Positions 1-14,100 of a DNA stretch of 64,000 nucleotides are shown here, in pieces. The notes under the pieces are model-generated. The model did no database searches. It was not told the DNA's origin and worked only from the letters and a program-made list of their open reading frames with translations. The DNA comes from Pseudoscleropodium purum (Eukaryota; Streptophyta; Bryopsida; Hypnales; Brachytheciaceae), in assembly GCA_963969395.1 (NCBI GenBank), contig OZ017800.1, positions 12,804,479 to 12,868,478 on the forward strand, in the 5' to 3' direction. The translations under genes were made by a program, and so were the position numbers. Position 1 is the first letter of the stretch, and every line of letters starts with the position of its first letter.

Positions 1-1355
1 AACACTCGCCGAAACTACGGAGTGCACAAACTCGGCAAAACTATAGAGTGCGAGTGCCATCCATCACCGAGACTGCAAATGAGCACCAATCTCGGCAATT
101 GGAAGCTCTTGGAGATGATGAACTAGAAACCCACCGAAACCATAAGAATTCAGAAATGTCAAAACGAAACCCATGAAGCCAATGAAGCCAATGGAACCAA
201 TGGAACCAATGGAACAGATTGCAACCCAGTGATTGGCTGGAGTGCACACGCCACAGAAAGTGCAGGAATGCCTTTGGCGGCACCAGACAGGCCACGTGGT
301 AGAGTGTCTCATCTTGTCATCTCAACTGCAAAGTTTGGGTAACTTACACAAGATGCCCTAAGCTCATTTTTTAGCTTGAGTTAAGCATAACCTAATCCAA
401 ATGTTACATTCCGAATTTCTGCATTTGTTCGAGAGAATTGGATTTCGATTTGGATTTCAAACTTTGGGTGACTATTTGCGAAGCACAGTAATTTAACCAC
501 AAGAGATGATCTGAAAGCAGATATCGGATAGTTTCTTTGAGAGATATCCGCCTAGGGAGGGTATGTGAGGGTATGGAGCATTTGCGTTTTGGTGCTGGTT
601 TTCTTCTGCTTCCGGTTCACAGAGGGCCACGTAAATGGAGCTCTACTGCTCGAATTTTCACCGGATTGGTGTCCATTTGCGGTGACTTTTCTGTTTCTAG
701 GCGGATATTTATGGCAGATTTTTGAGAATATTTTTTGACCGGTTAATCAAATAGTTGCCTGCGTAGTTGTTGTTGTTGCGGCTTCTGAGTTTCAAGTGCA
801 ATTGAATTAGTTTCTTGAGCTTTTTGAATGTTTAGTGGTGGAGAATTTGGCCGTGACTGGTGCTGTTGTGGGTTTCGCATTTGCGTTTTGTGAGATATCA
901 AGGCTTCGGAAGGGTTGTGGTGCTTCTTGCGGCAATTTGGGTGGGTGCAAATGCTAGAGTATTATGTGAATTATTGAAAAGATGTCGAGTATGCGATTTT
1001 AGGTCATTCTGCTTTCTGTCGATTACTAATACAGGTGGTAGCACCGAGATAGAATTGCCGTCTGTTTGACATTGTGCGTAATTTTGTGGTTCCTGGTCTT
1101 GATTACATTGGGGTTTCAATTGCACTTACGAATTGTGATTCTGGTTCCAACCTCTTTTAGCTTACCAAATTTTTCACTTTGACATTATTCGAATGTTTGC
1201 GACCGTCGACGATAGTGTTGCAACTGGGCAGGGTACTATTCTAGAATTTCATTTCAGAAAATATTAGAAAAGAGGTTTGAGTGTTCTTGGATTGAAATTG
1301 GTGCAGGGATTTGGGGCTTAAGGCATTGAAGAGCAGAGTAGGTTAGCTGAGAAGG
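1..1355. other. 5' flank of the ABC1K gene, no coding signal
   Basis: No convincing coding sequence was found; the reading frames are short and lack recognisable motifs. The segment ends at the ABC1K start codon, so it should hold that gene's promoter and 5' leader. I see no clear TATA box at a fixed distance, as is common for plant housekeeping genes. A short direct repeat lies at about 174-215. Confidence 0.5.
174..215. repeat. short 9-bp tandem repeat
   Basis: About four to five copies of a 9-bp unit of the form (g/a)a(a/g)ccaatg follow each other. It is a simple local repeat upstream of the ABC1K gene, with no function that I can support. Confidence 0.6.
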
Positions 1356-4300
1356 ATGGCGGCCAGCAGCGCCACAGTGATGACACTGCGCCTGCCATCT
1401 TCAATACTGCGGCAGGTCTTGCTCGGAGCCCAGTGCCGTCATGGCAGGAATTTTAGGTCATTTGGTCAAACTCTTGCATTGAGTTTGTGGGAGTTCAGAT
1501 TCTAAATTGTTTGATTTGGCGATGGTATGTACTGGACGGAACAGGAAAAACTTGGGTATAAACCTAATTGGAATCAGGCGGCTCCTTTGAAACTCGTAGT
1601 GCGAGCTCGTTCTGCTTCCACTATACCCTCCCAAGCAGACGATGGTGTTAGATCAGGTTTGTGCTCACGAATTCTTTTCTCTTTATCGGCGGATAAGGGA
1701 TGCTTAGCTACAGTCGTCACTAATTACTACTGAGCATAGTTACTATTATTTTTATTGGGTCATATTGGGAACTGAAAGAGGATTCCAACGCACTTAGTAT
1801 GCGTCACTTGGACATTATATCAATAAGTTCCGAATTTTGAAAGTATTGTCTCTAGGTGTACCAAAAACCAACAGCTAGCTCTCATAGATTCTCATGTTTT
1901 GATTGTGGACATCTTCAGTCACCAATATCTAGTTTTTTGTGTCACTTTGGGGTCCAAATGTAGGGTCACATTTTGGACATTGTTGATTATGAGTGTACTT
2001 ACCTTAGTAGCCAAATTCGGTTAATGTGTTGCTTGATACATTAGCATCTTGCTTGTGTCGGTAACTATGTATATATAGCTCCATGATGTTGCAAATTCTG
2101 AATTGGTTCACACACAAACACACAAACTGTGTAGACTCAATGGTGAATCTTTACAAGCTCGAAGTCGGTCTCATGTTTTCTTTTTTGCAGTTTTGAGTAA
2201 TTCAGTACATTGTTTATCCAATTTTATTTACTTTTTGACGGAAGTAAACGATGTTCTTCTCGCATTCTGGGGGTATAAACTTTGTCCAGAAATCTGATAA
2301 TCCGAATTATATTTTTCACATATGATCACTTAAATTTGGTCATTTTCAAACAGTGAACCCTTGATCTTTTAGGGTTTAAAGGGGTTTTGGGTCTTTTAAC
2401 GGTGTGTATGTATTGCGGGGTTCAGAACTTTAAATTTCTTTCTCTAGAGCATCGGATTCACCGCTACCTTGCGCTCATGTGAAATTTATGATAAATCTGG
2501 AGTAGAGAAGGATTCTTGCAGAAAGAGCTCATCTAGTGGTCTCTTGAACTTCCTGCAGCCGAAAGATTGAAGGAGCTCAATAAATTGTTGGAAGATGTAG
2601 CGAAGATTGCAGTAAGCACTGGGCCTCGAGGTGCAATTCGCTTCGCCCAGGGCATTGAAGCTTTTGTCACCGTGGGCGGTGAATACTTGTTCCAGCTTCT
2701 GACAGTAAGTCATTTCTGCAAATAATGCTGGTGATGCACCGCTCACAAACTAGATTTGAGTGTGGTTACTACACAGACTTTTTGTTTGCTTTAAAAGATG
2801 CCTCAAATGAAGGCACAAAAAATGAAGTCACAACATGTAAAGGCAATTTCAAACTTTAAAAATGCTTGGGTTGAAAGCTTAAAAGTTTGAATTCGTCAGA
2901 AGAACCGGAATTTTTTGATAGAACACATCACACAACATGTAAATCTTGGAAGGGCATGTCAAAATTACCAATTGAGGTACTTTCCAGAGGAGGTTCCTCC
3001 TTGTAAACTTTAGAAACACGTGCGTATACGGGGAATTAAGAGGGGGATATTCCTTTTTTTTTACCAATTATCAAACCCGTATTGTTAGCAACATGCCCTA
3101 TTTTGTGAGACCCTATGAGTAGTTTAAGTGATTTTGGAGTCTTTAATTTCAAGGCCTATGTTGGTTATGAACTTTTTTTCGTGGCAATGTTACACTTCAG
3201 AAAATGCAGCCTGCAGAATATGTAAAAATATCAAAGTACGTGAGCACAAAATAGTGAGCGTCTACTAATTTGGATGTGGATACTGCAGAATCCAGGAGCA
3301 GCTGCAACTTCTCCTAGTGTAGTACCGGGGCTACCTTTGAGTCCGCCTGGACCAGCACAGCTTCGTCGATTGTTCGAGAAGCTTGGAGCAACCTACATCA
3401 AGTTGGGCCAGGTTCAATAGTAACCACATCTACTAGAATGCCTACTTCATATGAAATTTCAATGGCGTAGTATTGGGATTTTTTGCTGATCTGATAGCTA
3501 CATTAATACCAATGGGCTTGACATTTTCTGCTTGGTGAAGAGCATCTCTTATCATCTGGAGGTCAAATTTTATAGTGTTTTTCCCGAATTCAAATTCTCC
3601 TTGGACTAATTGATGATGTCCAAAGATAGGTACAAGGATATGGGGTCGATGTTTGTGGTTTTGTTTTTGTTTGTTTACACTTGTTGTTGATGCAGTTGAT
3701 TGCATCAGCGCCAACATTGTTTCCAGCGGAATATGTGAAGGAGTTTCAAAGTTGCCTGGACAAGACGCCACCCGTGCCATTTGAAGATATTAAAGCGATA
3801 ATTCGGAAGGAGTTGGGCCGTCCTTTAGAGGAAGTGTATGACTTTGTTGATCCACAGGCTCTTGCTTCTGCCTCCGTAGCTCAGGTACGAACCTCGCTCT
3901 TCCTTTGTGATAATACATCCTCAGTTTTGAATTAATCCTTGACGTGCTTTTGCAATTTGGCATTGACTCTTCGGGAAAGGAATCGTCTAGTATTTTTGAC
4001 TAGATAAATCGATATCTTATGTAATTTTATAAGCCAGGTGCATGCAGCTAGGTTGCGAGGAAGCCAGAAGGAGGTGGTGATCAAAGTGTTGAAACCTGGA
4101 GTTGAAGACGTACTCACTGCCGATTTGAACTTCCTGTATGTCACTGCTCGAGTATTGGAATTTTTGAATCCACAGCTTTCACGGACATCCCTGGTGAGTT
4201 TCCCTGGAGTTTGTGCAATTGATGATAAATTTCTCGAATGAACTTGTATTTTGTTGCTTCTATCTGATACTAAGGGACGCATTGCTGGCCTTGAATATCG

Positions 4301-6735
4301 TTCTTTGATTTGTCTTTTGTGAGTAAGTTAACCGTGCAGAGGCTATTTGGGATGAAGAAGTTGTATTTCACATGCATGCATTTTTTTTTTATTCTTACCT
4401 TATCAATGGTGCTATACTGTAATTTATGGGTGTCACTCCTCTCTTGATCCCAAATTTGAACTAACACAACCAATGATGTGATCCTTCAAGTGTTTGATAT
4501 TGAATAAATACAACCAATAGAAATCAAGTTGTCAAATGTCTTTTTTGTAAGGCTCAAAACCTTCTGGCCTGAGGTTTCAGCTCAGAGGTGCAATGGCAGG
4601 ATCGAATCCTTAATTTGGGAAGTTGTTTGAAAGTTAACTTCAATCTATGCTGCTACAAGTTTAGTTTTTGTTAGAGGCATGAACAGAGGTCCAAGTCAGT
4701 GCTGAAGCTTGTGAGAGCTATCAGAATTTAGACTGGTGTTGTATGAGTGTAGGATCATGTGATATGTGCCGTGGAATTATGATTGTTTTGCAGTATTTGC
4801 AAGATGGAAAATAATTACTCACTTTTTTGTTTTCTTACACAATGATAACTTTCTGTGATAAGAATAAATCTGCATGTGCAATTTCCTCATGTTTTATTAT
4901 ACATCCAGGTGGCAATTCTGGGGGATATAAGGGCATCTATGCTTGAAGAGGTGGACTTCAGGAAGGAAGCTCTGAACATTGAGGCATTCAGAAACTATGT
5001 GGATTCCCTTGGACTTTCGAGCCAGGCCACTGCCCCATTTGTGTACCGCCATTGCAGCACAGAGCGCGTGCTCACCATGGAGCGTCTTTTCGGTGTTCCT
5101 CTTACAGACCTTGAATCCATCCGCTCTATTGTTCCAAATCCCGAAACGACGTTGATAACTGCCCTTAATGTCTGGTCAGTAAATTTTCTACTTTCAATTC
5201 AGCCGAATTGCAGAGCACATGATAATCCAAATAGTTTACGACCAAGTGTTTAGAGTACAGTTTAGCTTTGCGGTTTCATATATTTGCTAAAGTCCGGGTA
5301 CAATCATTGCATGACGAAAGTTTTCTGTTCATATTAATATTCTTATGATGAGCACTTCTCCCTTCTTCAAAATGTACCGCTTCAGGCTGTCAAAATTTAT
5401 CCCAGATGTTGCAATGATTTTATAGGTTTGGGAGCTTGCTGGCATGTGAGACGTTCCATGCTGATGTTCATGCTGGAAACTTGCTGGTGCTCAGAGATGG
5501 GCGTGTTGGCTTCATTGACTTTGGTTAGTATGTACATTTCAATATTCTTCAACTTAGTGGTCAAATCTATGTCACACCAGGAATTGACTACCATATATTA
5601 GGTTAAGACTGCAATGAAGCTCTTGTCTTACAGATACACGAGATATATTCCTCTGGAAAATAACAATTGCGAGTTGGTTGGTCAGGTATTGTTGGGAGGA
5701 TATCACCAACTACGTGGGTAGCAGTGGAGACATTTTTAACGTCAATTGGGAGTGGGCAGTATAATGCAATGGCGGCTGCTTTGGTACAGATGGGTGCTGC
5801 TGACTCCACTGTAGATACTGCCAGCTTTGCAAGGGACTTGGAGAAAGTTTTCACAGCTGTTCAGGTATTTCTACTTTGAAGTTTATTGTAAGTCCTTTTA
5901 ACAGTCAGCCGTGCCTAAAGAACCTTATCAGATTCTTCTTTTATGGTTGGCTGTAGATGTTCAATCGTTTCCTGAACTCTTTGTCCAACGATTTTGCACT
6001 GCCAGTAAATAAACTTACTGAGAGCTTGCTTTGCCTCAGGACCTTGATTCAAATTTGGTAATCTCTACTGCTGGAGGACCGCAGAGCGCCACTATAGCTG
6101 CATCTTTAGCAGTTGATGAGGAGCAAGTGAATAATCTTCTTCTAGATGTGGTATGATTTCACACCCGCTCTTTGTTTCTGAGCTTTTTTCTAATATGATG
6201 ACTGTATCCCCCTAATCTCCACTGTCAAGCTCAACCTTGAACATAAAACCATAAGTAGCCTTGATCTTTGCTGACTTCGTTTCTGCTCCTAGAATGACTA
6301 AAACCCGATGTAGGTTTGAAAATCCTTAAATTTTAACACTTTTTCAAATTTGTGATTGAAGCACCAAAGAAAGGCTTGCCAGCACCTATTCATAGGATTA
6401 TTCCTTCGATTTACCTCTATTTTTTCATTGAAACACGGACAGCTTATCAGACTCCTCTTTTAAGGATAACTCTATTATTGGAAGTAATCCTGCCCTCATA
6501 TTATCTCTGGCTCTCTTCGTTTTCTTGGCTACAGGTTCGTGTTAGTGAGAATTACGGGCTGAAGTTTCCAAGAGAATTTGGGCTGCTCCTGAAGCAGCTC
6601 TTGTACTTCGACCGCTACACAAAGTTGCTGGCACCCACTTTGAATGTTTTAGAAGATGATCGTATCAGGCTTGGTAATCGAACTGGATCCTCTGGAGATA
6701 CGAGACCTTTCAACTCTCGAATGTCTGGGTATTGA
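1356..6735 (+). CDS. plastid-type ABC1/ADCK atypical kinase (ABC1K family), 11 exons
   Basis: Exons read by eye: 1356-1415, 1578-1656, 2559-2704, 3289-3411, 3696-3884, 4038-4193, 4909-5174, 5426-5523, 5686-5864, 6040-6150, 6535-6735. All introns are GT-AG, the phases agree and the protein is about 535 residues. The first ~45 residues are rich in Ser, Ala and Arg and look like an organelle transit peptide. ABC1-family marks follow in order: YIKLGQ (the KxGQ motif, ~131-136), the Ala-rich loop ALASASVAQVH (~190), the nucleotide-binding lysine in VIKVLKPG (K215), the ExD motif in EEVDFRKEALN (~264-274), the catalytic HADVHAGNL (~351-359) and the metal-binding DFG (371-373). All key residues are present. 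Plant family members act in chloroplasts or mitochondria on prenylquinone metabolism and stress responses; substrate and exact orthologue cannot be read here. The gene looks intact and is probably the only host gene in the window. Confidence 0.92.
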
Positions 6736-7534
6736 GACTTAAAAATGTAAATGCAAATTTTTAGAGGAAGTTGTGACTCATTAATTTTGTATATCTATTA
6801 TCATTGTTCCTGGTTCGGAGCACATTTCTATTTCCTTTACGATTCACTAATTGTAGTTGTAGAATGGTGCTGGTCGATATTAGATTGGGGTGATGTTTAT
6901 GTGAGGTAGACACGGGCAGAATTACTGCATATGTTGTCTGTGTTGAGTAGCGAAGTAATGAAACATCCAAAGTCAATATTTAATGGTAAAGTAGCATGAT
7001 ATCTGTACTTGTGAGTGGTTTGGCCCAAAATACTGTGAAATTGTAAAGAATTGGAGCTTGAGCACCACGACTCCGTGGAGAACCTACTGCGGAAGTTCAC
7101 TTACTTTCTTTTTCAAATCTTGTGTTATAAAAAGTACTGCAATATCTCTTTGAGGTTGTTTTTTTGCATGAACTGTTGCTGAAACAATCAAAGGTTGAAA
7201 GAAAGATATTTTCTGATTTTACATGTTGATGTAGAATCGTCTTTATACCAATCTTGACTCACTCTTGCATTCACTACATAGGTTACTTTGTCAAGGTCTA
7301 ACTTAACAACTTCTTGAGAACAGTGGCTGTGAACTAGTCAAAGACACATTGGAATTGTTTTTGCATCTAGTTGTGCTTGAATTGAGCCGCTATGACCGTG
7401 TAGTCAAACTTCAAGCCCCACTATTTTGAGTGCTCCAGTATGCTATTGAAAATTCTTCTACAAGCCATAAAAAATTTCAGAATTTTTTGCAAAAATTTGA
7501 AATTATCTCATGTTATCAAAACAATATGCTCAAC
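6736..7534. other. 3' flank of the ABC1K gene
   Basis: Moderately AT-rich sequence after the stop codon, without a coding region. The polyadenylation region should lie in its first few hundred bases, but I cannot fix a site. Confidence 0.4.
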
Positions 7535-8125
7535 CCCTAAAACCTCAAAGTACATTTTCTGGCAACATAGAGTTTTTAGTCATCCACTTACACATACAAT
7601 TTTCATATTTTTCTTTGAAATTTTCAAACATTCAATATGTGTTTGAGGAGTAGCTTCAAAGTGCAACAATTTTCACAAACAATTGACTCCATGGTTAAAA
7701 AGTTACTATATGATATGTAGTTTCTATTGAATTGAAGCTCAAACAATCAAAGACAAATTAGAAAAGAACTCACTTCCATTTAAAATAAAAATTTGAACTT
7801 GATTTTCTATATTTATATATACTTGGAAAAGCTTTTAACCCCTAAATGCCCAATTTGCGTTTTTTGGCAATATAGAAATTTGGGGCACCTCACTACAAAT
7901 GGAGTTCTTATTTTTTTTTCACTGAAATTTTAACACAACATGTGACCAAGGAATATCTTTAAGGCCCAACAATTTTAATAACTTTTGACTACATGGTTAA
8001 GAAGTTATTGTATGATATGTACTTTTCTATGCTCGATGGGCAACCTAGGTAGCAAAAAAAACTTCTTTAAAATATATTGTTTTAAGAAATTAAAATTTGA
8101 AATTGATTCTCTAGATTTTTATGTA
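7535..8125. repeat. diverged tandem duplication, period about 305 bp
   Basis: The block around 7550-7800 (tggcaacatagag, then atggttaaaaagtta, then tatacttggaaaag) recurs in the same order around 7858-8125 (tggcaatatagaa, atggttaagaagtta, tgtacttggaaag). The two are clearly related but much diverged, so the duplication is old. There is no coding content. Confidence 0.55.
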
Positions 8126-11100
8126 CTTGGAAAGCTTTGAATCATTCCATTTTGATCAAAAGTTATGAGGAGTTTTAGTTTGTAGGAGTTTGCGGATTGT
8201 TATTGAAAATCTACTGTAAAACAAACTTTGAAGTCTTTTATTTAACTCAATTTTCAATATTTTTGGAAAGAAATAAAAACAATGGGGGTGGATTGTTTAT
8301 TACAACATTACAAACATTGGGATTGGCATTTTTCAATTCCATAAATAAAATGTTAACAATTTAGTATTTAAAATCATTCTCTACTCCTTTCTATTTACTA
8401 TTTTTTCCTATATGTTGTATGATTCCAAATGATCTAAAAATTTTGAAGCATGTAGCCAACTTGACTTGAAAAATGAATCCAAAGAGTAACCACCATTGTG
8501 GACATTTTTTCATATAAATGTGACCTTCTAAAGTGCATCTGCCCGGATTTTTATGAGGCCAAGAAAAAGAAATTTGTCACTTCAAATGCTAATATCTTGC
8601 AATCTACATAGTGGAAATTTCTGAAATTTTTTCCACATATTCTCAAACAAGCTTACTACAAGATCCTACAATTATATGTGTTCAAAATTTATTTTTTTTC
8701 TAAAATTTGATACTTGTAGTACATATGGCAGTTTTGGAGCACTTTTGGTGAAAATATAGTCTCCGACCTGTAGGGTTAAATATCATTGTGATCTTGCAAT
8801 TGGTAAAATTTCTTCTTTTGAAATTTTAGGAGGATGTATTCTACCAAACATGTTAGCTAAACAATCCTGAGGTTGAATTTGTAAATGAATAAATTGATAG
8901 ATGAAGATTTTAGCTTTACTTTGAATACAAGAACTTTGAGGCCGTCTGGGGTTTGGGGTCTGAAAAACACGGTAGTCCTTTTAGGGTTATACTGGCTCCA
9001 CTTTTGTCTCTTCAGATCTAATTGGGGTACCCTTGGGAATTGTGAAACCGTATTGAACTGTGGCTTTGTCGCCTCAGGGAAGATCTTGGTTGCAGAAGAC
9101 ACTATTTAGATGGCGTTCTTGACCCAAACAAATTCTTTTTTAAAGCATTGAAAGTACTCTTGCACCATAACTACAGCTGAAGCTTTTTGTCCTGCTCAGC
9201 AAAGTACAAGATGCAGCCCCCCTTAAAACCGCCTTGAAAATAGGGTACTGTGCCTATTTTCTATTATTATATTAGTCAAATTTGCATACTTTCTTGTTGG
9301 CAAGTGAAAGGAGGTTCCAATGCACCAAAGAATGCGACATTTGGATACCGTATTCAAAGCATCTCCAATGCAAAGACATGAATGGGAACAATATGAAGAT
9401 TTCAAAGTAGAGGGAAGTGGACTTCATTCCGTTGAAGCAACTTTTAAATTAAAAAAAACTTGCCCCTATGCAAAACCAACAATCCAAACCTCAAATGGAC
9501 TTTTTCACATCATAAAAAGGAGATGCAAGGATTCTACTTAAAAAAAAGATCTTTCATGCAAAAAGGAAAGTTCTAATCACTTTATTGGCACATATCACAA
9601 AGCTTGAAAAGGTATGACAATTATGACTTTTCGTATTGTGAGCCAACTTATTGGCTCTTCATATTTTGTCAAAATGCAGGCCTGAGGATGGAAAATGGCA
9701 AGCCCTAGAATAAAGAGAGACCGATATTGATTGCATTTGGGCATGTTTTTTTAGTGGTCCTATCATTATGCATGCTTTTGGAATGTTGGGTCCCAACTAC
9801 ATAGGAGCTTGTTCCAAGTATTATAGTTTTTTTACAAACTAGCTTCAATTAGAATCCTCAATGGAGTGTACATATTTCCAACAATGTTAATCATTTTAGC
9901 ATATGTACAATTGAGTGATGATAAGGGTGATAACTTTCTCCAATCATGGAATAGAAATAATGAAGATTGCACTATTTTCTACTAAATTTTCATCAGATTG
10001 GGAATTACTAGAAATTAAGGAAGTATAAATTATAGTCTACTTGTTTTCAATGTATAGGCAAACCTATTTCTAAAAAGCACAAAACTAAAAATTGGCCGTA
10101 GTGGCATACAAAACAGAGAGCACAAGAAATTGAAAATTAGAAAGCAATATATCAAGGTTTATATCTTAATGATAAGAAGAGTCTTTGTCACCATATATTT
10201 CTTTAGATTTTGTAACCTAGAATTTGCAAGATCAAACACATATTTCTACTAATGCAAATTTATTAATTGTGATATATTAACAAACAAATTTCCAATCAAG
10301 GCAATCATAGTTTCTATCTATAAAGAAATTGTCACCTTGCTAGTACATCATCTAATTCCAATTACCTTGAATGAATGAAAGTCTACACCATATTCTTCTT
10401 TTTCATGAAAATAAGCCACTTTATTTTGTGCAAATCGGGCCTTGGACATATACAAACCATTGTATACTTTAGTGTCAAGCACGCATAAAGAGCATCCACA
10501 CATGTGTGTACTAAGGGTTTGACACTCTTCAAATTTGGATGATAAGTACTCCAGGTCCTTCATAATATCATCTTGATAAAGAATTCTAGTGTTTCAAGCA
10601 ATGGTCTTTGAAATTAGTATTCACCCTAAATTTAGTTGCTTGATCTTTTATTCTGTTTGTTGAATGGTTACTTGACTATTTATTGGTCATATGTAGTGAG
10701 TAAAGGTGGAGAACAAGAATTGTGAGGGCTTTTCAAAAATAGATGTAAGCTCTCAAAGTGTCAATTAGTACAAGTGGGTATGGATGCTTTAGAGATAAGT
10801 ATACCTAAAATTGATAGAATAAGTAATTTAGTATGGTTCCATTTTTTTATTGAATTTTTTTTTGTGGGGTCTTATTGATAGTCAAAAGTTGGAGATTATA
10901 AATTCTTTTAAAATGCATTTTTTGACACTATATGAATAAACTATAAAATTTCAAAATATTGAAAATAGGTGTTTCTAAAATCAACACTAGATTCTCATAA
11001 ATAGTGGGAGTAAATTTTAGGCAATAATATATAGATATTAGTCTCAAAAAAGTGTTGGTTTTACATGTAGTTATCTTATTTAGGAATGTTTTCAACTATG

Positions 11101-14100
11101 TTTTATGTCCCATTTTGCTAAGTCCCATTTCAAGGTCAAATTCTAACTTTCTTAGGTTGTCAACTTTAGGTGAATAAAAAAGATTACATGTGGCACTTGG
11201 AGCTTCATAGTATGAAGACCAAAGACCAAATTCTAAATCCAAAGTTTTATCACGTGTAATAGTATATGACAAATGTATGTCAAAAAATGGGTCAAAAGGT
11301 CAAAATTTCATTTTTAGAGAACTTCAAGTATGGACATATTCATTTATAAAATTAGCCCATGAAGATGCTTGATTAGTGTCATATTATATACAAAACAATA
11401 GATGGCACTTCGAGCCCGAGTTGGGTTTTCAAATTTCCTAAACTCAATTCAGGCTATGAGATCCATTTTCTTAACTTGGTGTGTAAACCTCTCCAAATTG
11501 TGCTTATATAAGCATATTTTAGTGCACCAAGATTTAGGCTTTGGGATGTAATTTATAAAAAGTCCCAAGTCCCAATTTTTAGCTCTCCTCCATTCATATT
11601 TTGATCAGAGCTTTTTTTTTAGAATAGTATCCCTCTTGTTGCCTTCACTCTAAAGGCCATCTTTTAGAGGGATGAAACCAGATAGGTTAGATCTTTGACG
11701 GTCTTGCAAAATTTTGCCAAAAATAAAGCCTTAATCTTGATAATATGGTGGAACTTGGCACTTGGGAAGTGAGCTTAAAAGGTCTTCTAAAGTCCTCTCA
11801 TATTTAACAAAAAAAATACAATAGTATTTGAAAGTTTTCTCATGCATAGGATAGAAAATATTTTAGTGATAAAATGCTCTCCCATGTTTTCCTTATTCCC
11901 ATGTATAAATAATTAATACATAGATTTGTAGTATCATTTTTGAAACTTGGATCATGTTTTACTCCAAAGTACATTCCTAAACAATGAATTATTTCATTTT
12001 TAAGAGTTAAAAAATAAATTCATATTTGGATCATGTGCCGGATACTAACACATAATAGTTGAATGTGCTCCTGCTTATAGGATAGAAAAGCACTTGTTAA
12101 AATAATAAGTACTTGCATAAGATATATATTAATAATAATTACATTCATAATTTATGAAGTCTCTAAGGGAATTTTTTTTCTTGACTTAGTGCAAGTACCA
12201 AGTCTTTTATAAGGTTGGCTACCACATCTATGTTTTTGAAGCTTTGGATTGGGTTTGAAAAATGTGGCATGCCATTATCATGTTTTTCCTTTTTTCAAAA
12301 TGATTTGCAAAGATTTAGCTTCAATGTATGTCTTTTAGCTTCCCTTACCCTCTAAAGGATAAAGTTTCCCCTCATAGGATAGTGCAAGATTTGGGCCAAC
12401 CTTTTTTTTTGGCACTATAAAGCTAGATTGTACCATTTCAAAATAAATTTCTATTTTTTTCTAGATAAAAGTAATCTTTTTTCACTAAATTTTTCCATTT
12501 TTATTAAACATATGGATGAAGTCACCAAATTTGGATGAAAAAGTACATGAATATGATTGAAAAGTGCTTTTTGGTTCAAAAGATGAATGAATGTAGAAAT
12601 ATATTGTTTCACCAAATTTTAAGTCATGACCATTCTAACACTTTTTCAAAAATTGAAATAAAAGGTTGGTTCAGGTAAGTTCCTATGATCTCAATTTCTG
12701 ATGTGATTTTTTGAAACTCGTTTCGAAAATAGAAAAATGCATTAGCTTCATAGGAATAAATTTTCATTCTAATCAATGTGCAAGAGCAAAATTCATGTCG
12801 CCTTAGGCTTTGAACAACGATTGTTAGGCAATATAATAAAATTGCAAAAACTTTGAATAAATTTTTTTTTAAAAATTTCATAGAAAATACTTTTGTGAGT
12901 TTGTCAATATTGAACTTGATTTTCACAATTTAAAAAAATAAACCCTACATGGTTTAGTTTGCTTGCTAGAACAATCTCATTGTTGCAATTAGAGTGTTTT
13001 AATTCTATCTTAGAACTATTAAAGGTTTAGTTTTTCCTTCTATCTTAAATACCTACATCTACACAATAATTTTTTAGAAAATGAAAACTAAATTAATTTT
13101 AAAAAACAAACTATATTCTCAACTCAATTCTTTAATACAATTTTTTTTAATTCAAAATATATAGTGTAATATTTTAGGTTAAGAAGATTCAAATTCAAAA
13201 AATTTGGTTACAAAAGGTGCAAAAAACCTTGTCTACTTCACTTTAAATGCAAATATTTTGCAATCTACATAGTTAAAGTTTTTGAAATTTTTACCACATA
13301 CTTTTATACTATTCTAGTGCAAGATCCTATAGTTAGATATGAAATTTTTTATGAAATTTTCTCCTTGCAATAGAAATGACAAGTTTGAGTGTTCTCTAAT
13401 AAAACTAAAAGGCTTTGGTTCTTTAGGGGGGCAAGGGGATTTATTTCAATTATTCAAGTTTTAAATTTGGATATAATGTATCTTTTATAGATGAATTAAA
13501 AAAGCAATTCTAATGCTAGTAATTTCAAATTCAAATTTCACTCCAATCAAAAGTTAATAGTCTCTTTGCTAAGCCATTTTGGTATGTGCATTTAAGATGC
13601 TCTTTGAATAGTGCCACTTGCAGTGCAAAAAAGTATACAATAATAATTTTTGTATAAATTTTTGAAAAGTGTGAAATTAATGCTTGAACCTCCCAAAGAG
13701 TCTCTTCTAATATATGGTGACATAGAATTTTTCTTCCATAAAATATTATCCTATACTACAATGTCATCTACAATGTACTTCTATTTTTAGATTTTTGGAT
13801 CATATTTTGAAATTGTTATCACATTTTTTTCACTAGTTTTTCAAATTTTCATGATAATTTCAATTTTTCACAAAAATCTGATTTCCTTACATATATTAAA
13901 GATGTGATTTTTCGTCTAGAAAATATAATTAGAATTTTTCACTCATATTTAGATGAAAAATGAAGGATACATAGTAGAAGATTTTGAGGTTTGACTATAA
14001 AATCACACATTTTGGGGCATTGTCTTTTAAGTATTAGTATCAAAATCATAACATGAGTCCTCACTCCTCCTATAAGTCCTAAGAGTCAAGTTTGCATGCA

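Noticed and set aside
9320..9541. A 73-codon open frame in the AT-rich region
   Set aside because: No recognisable motif, start context or splice partner; length is expected by chance.
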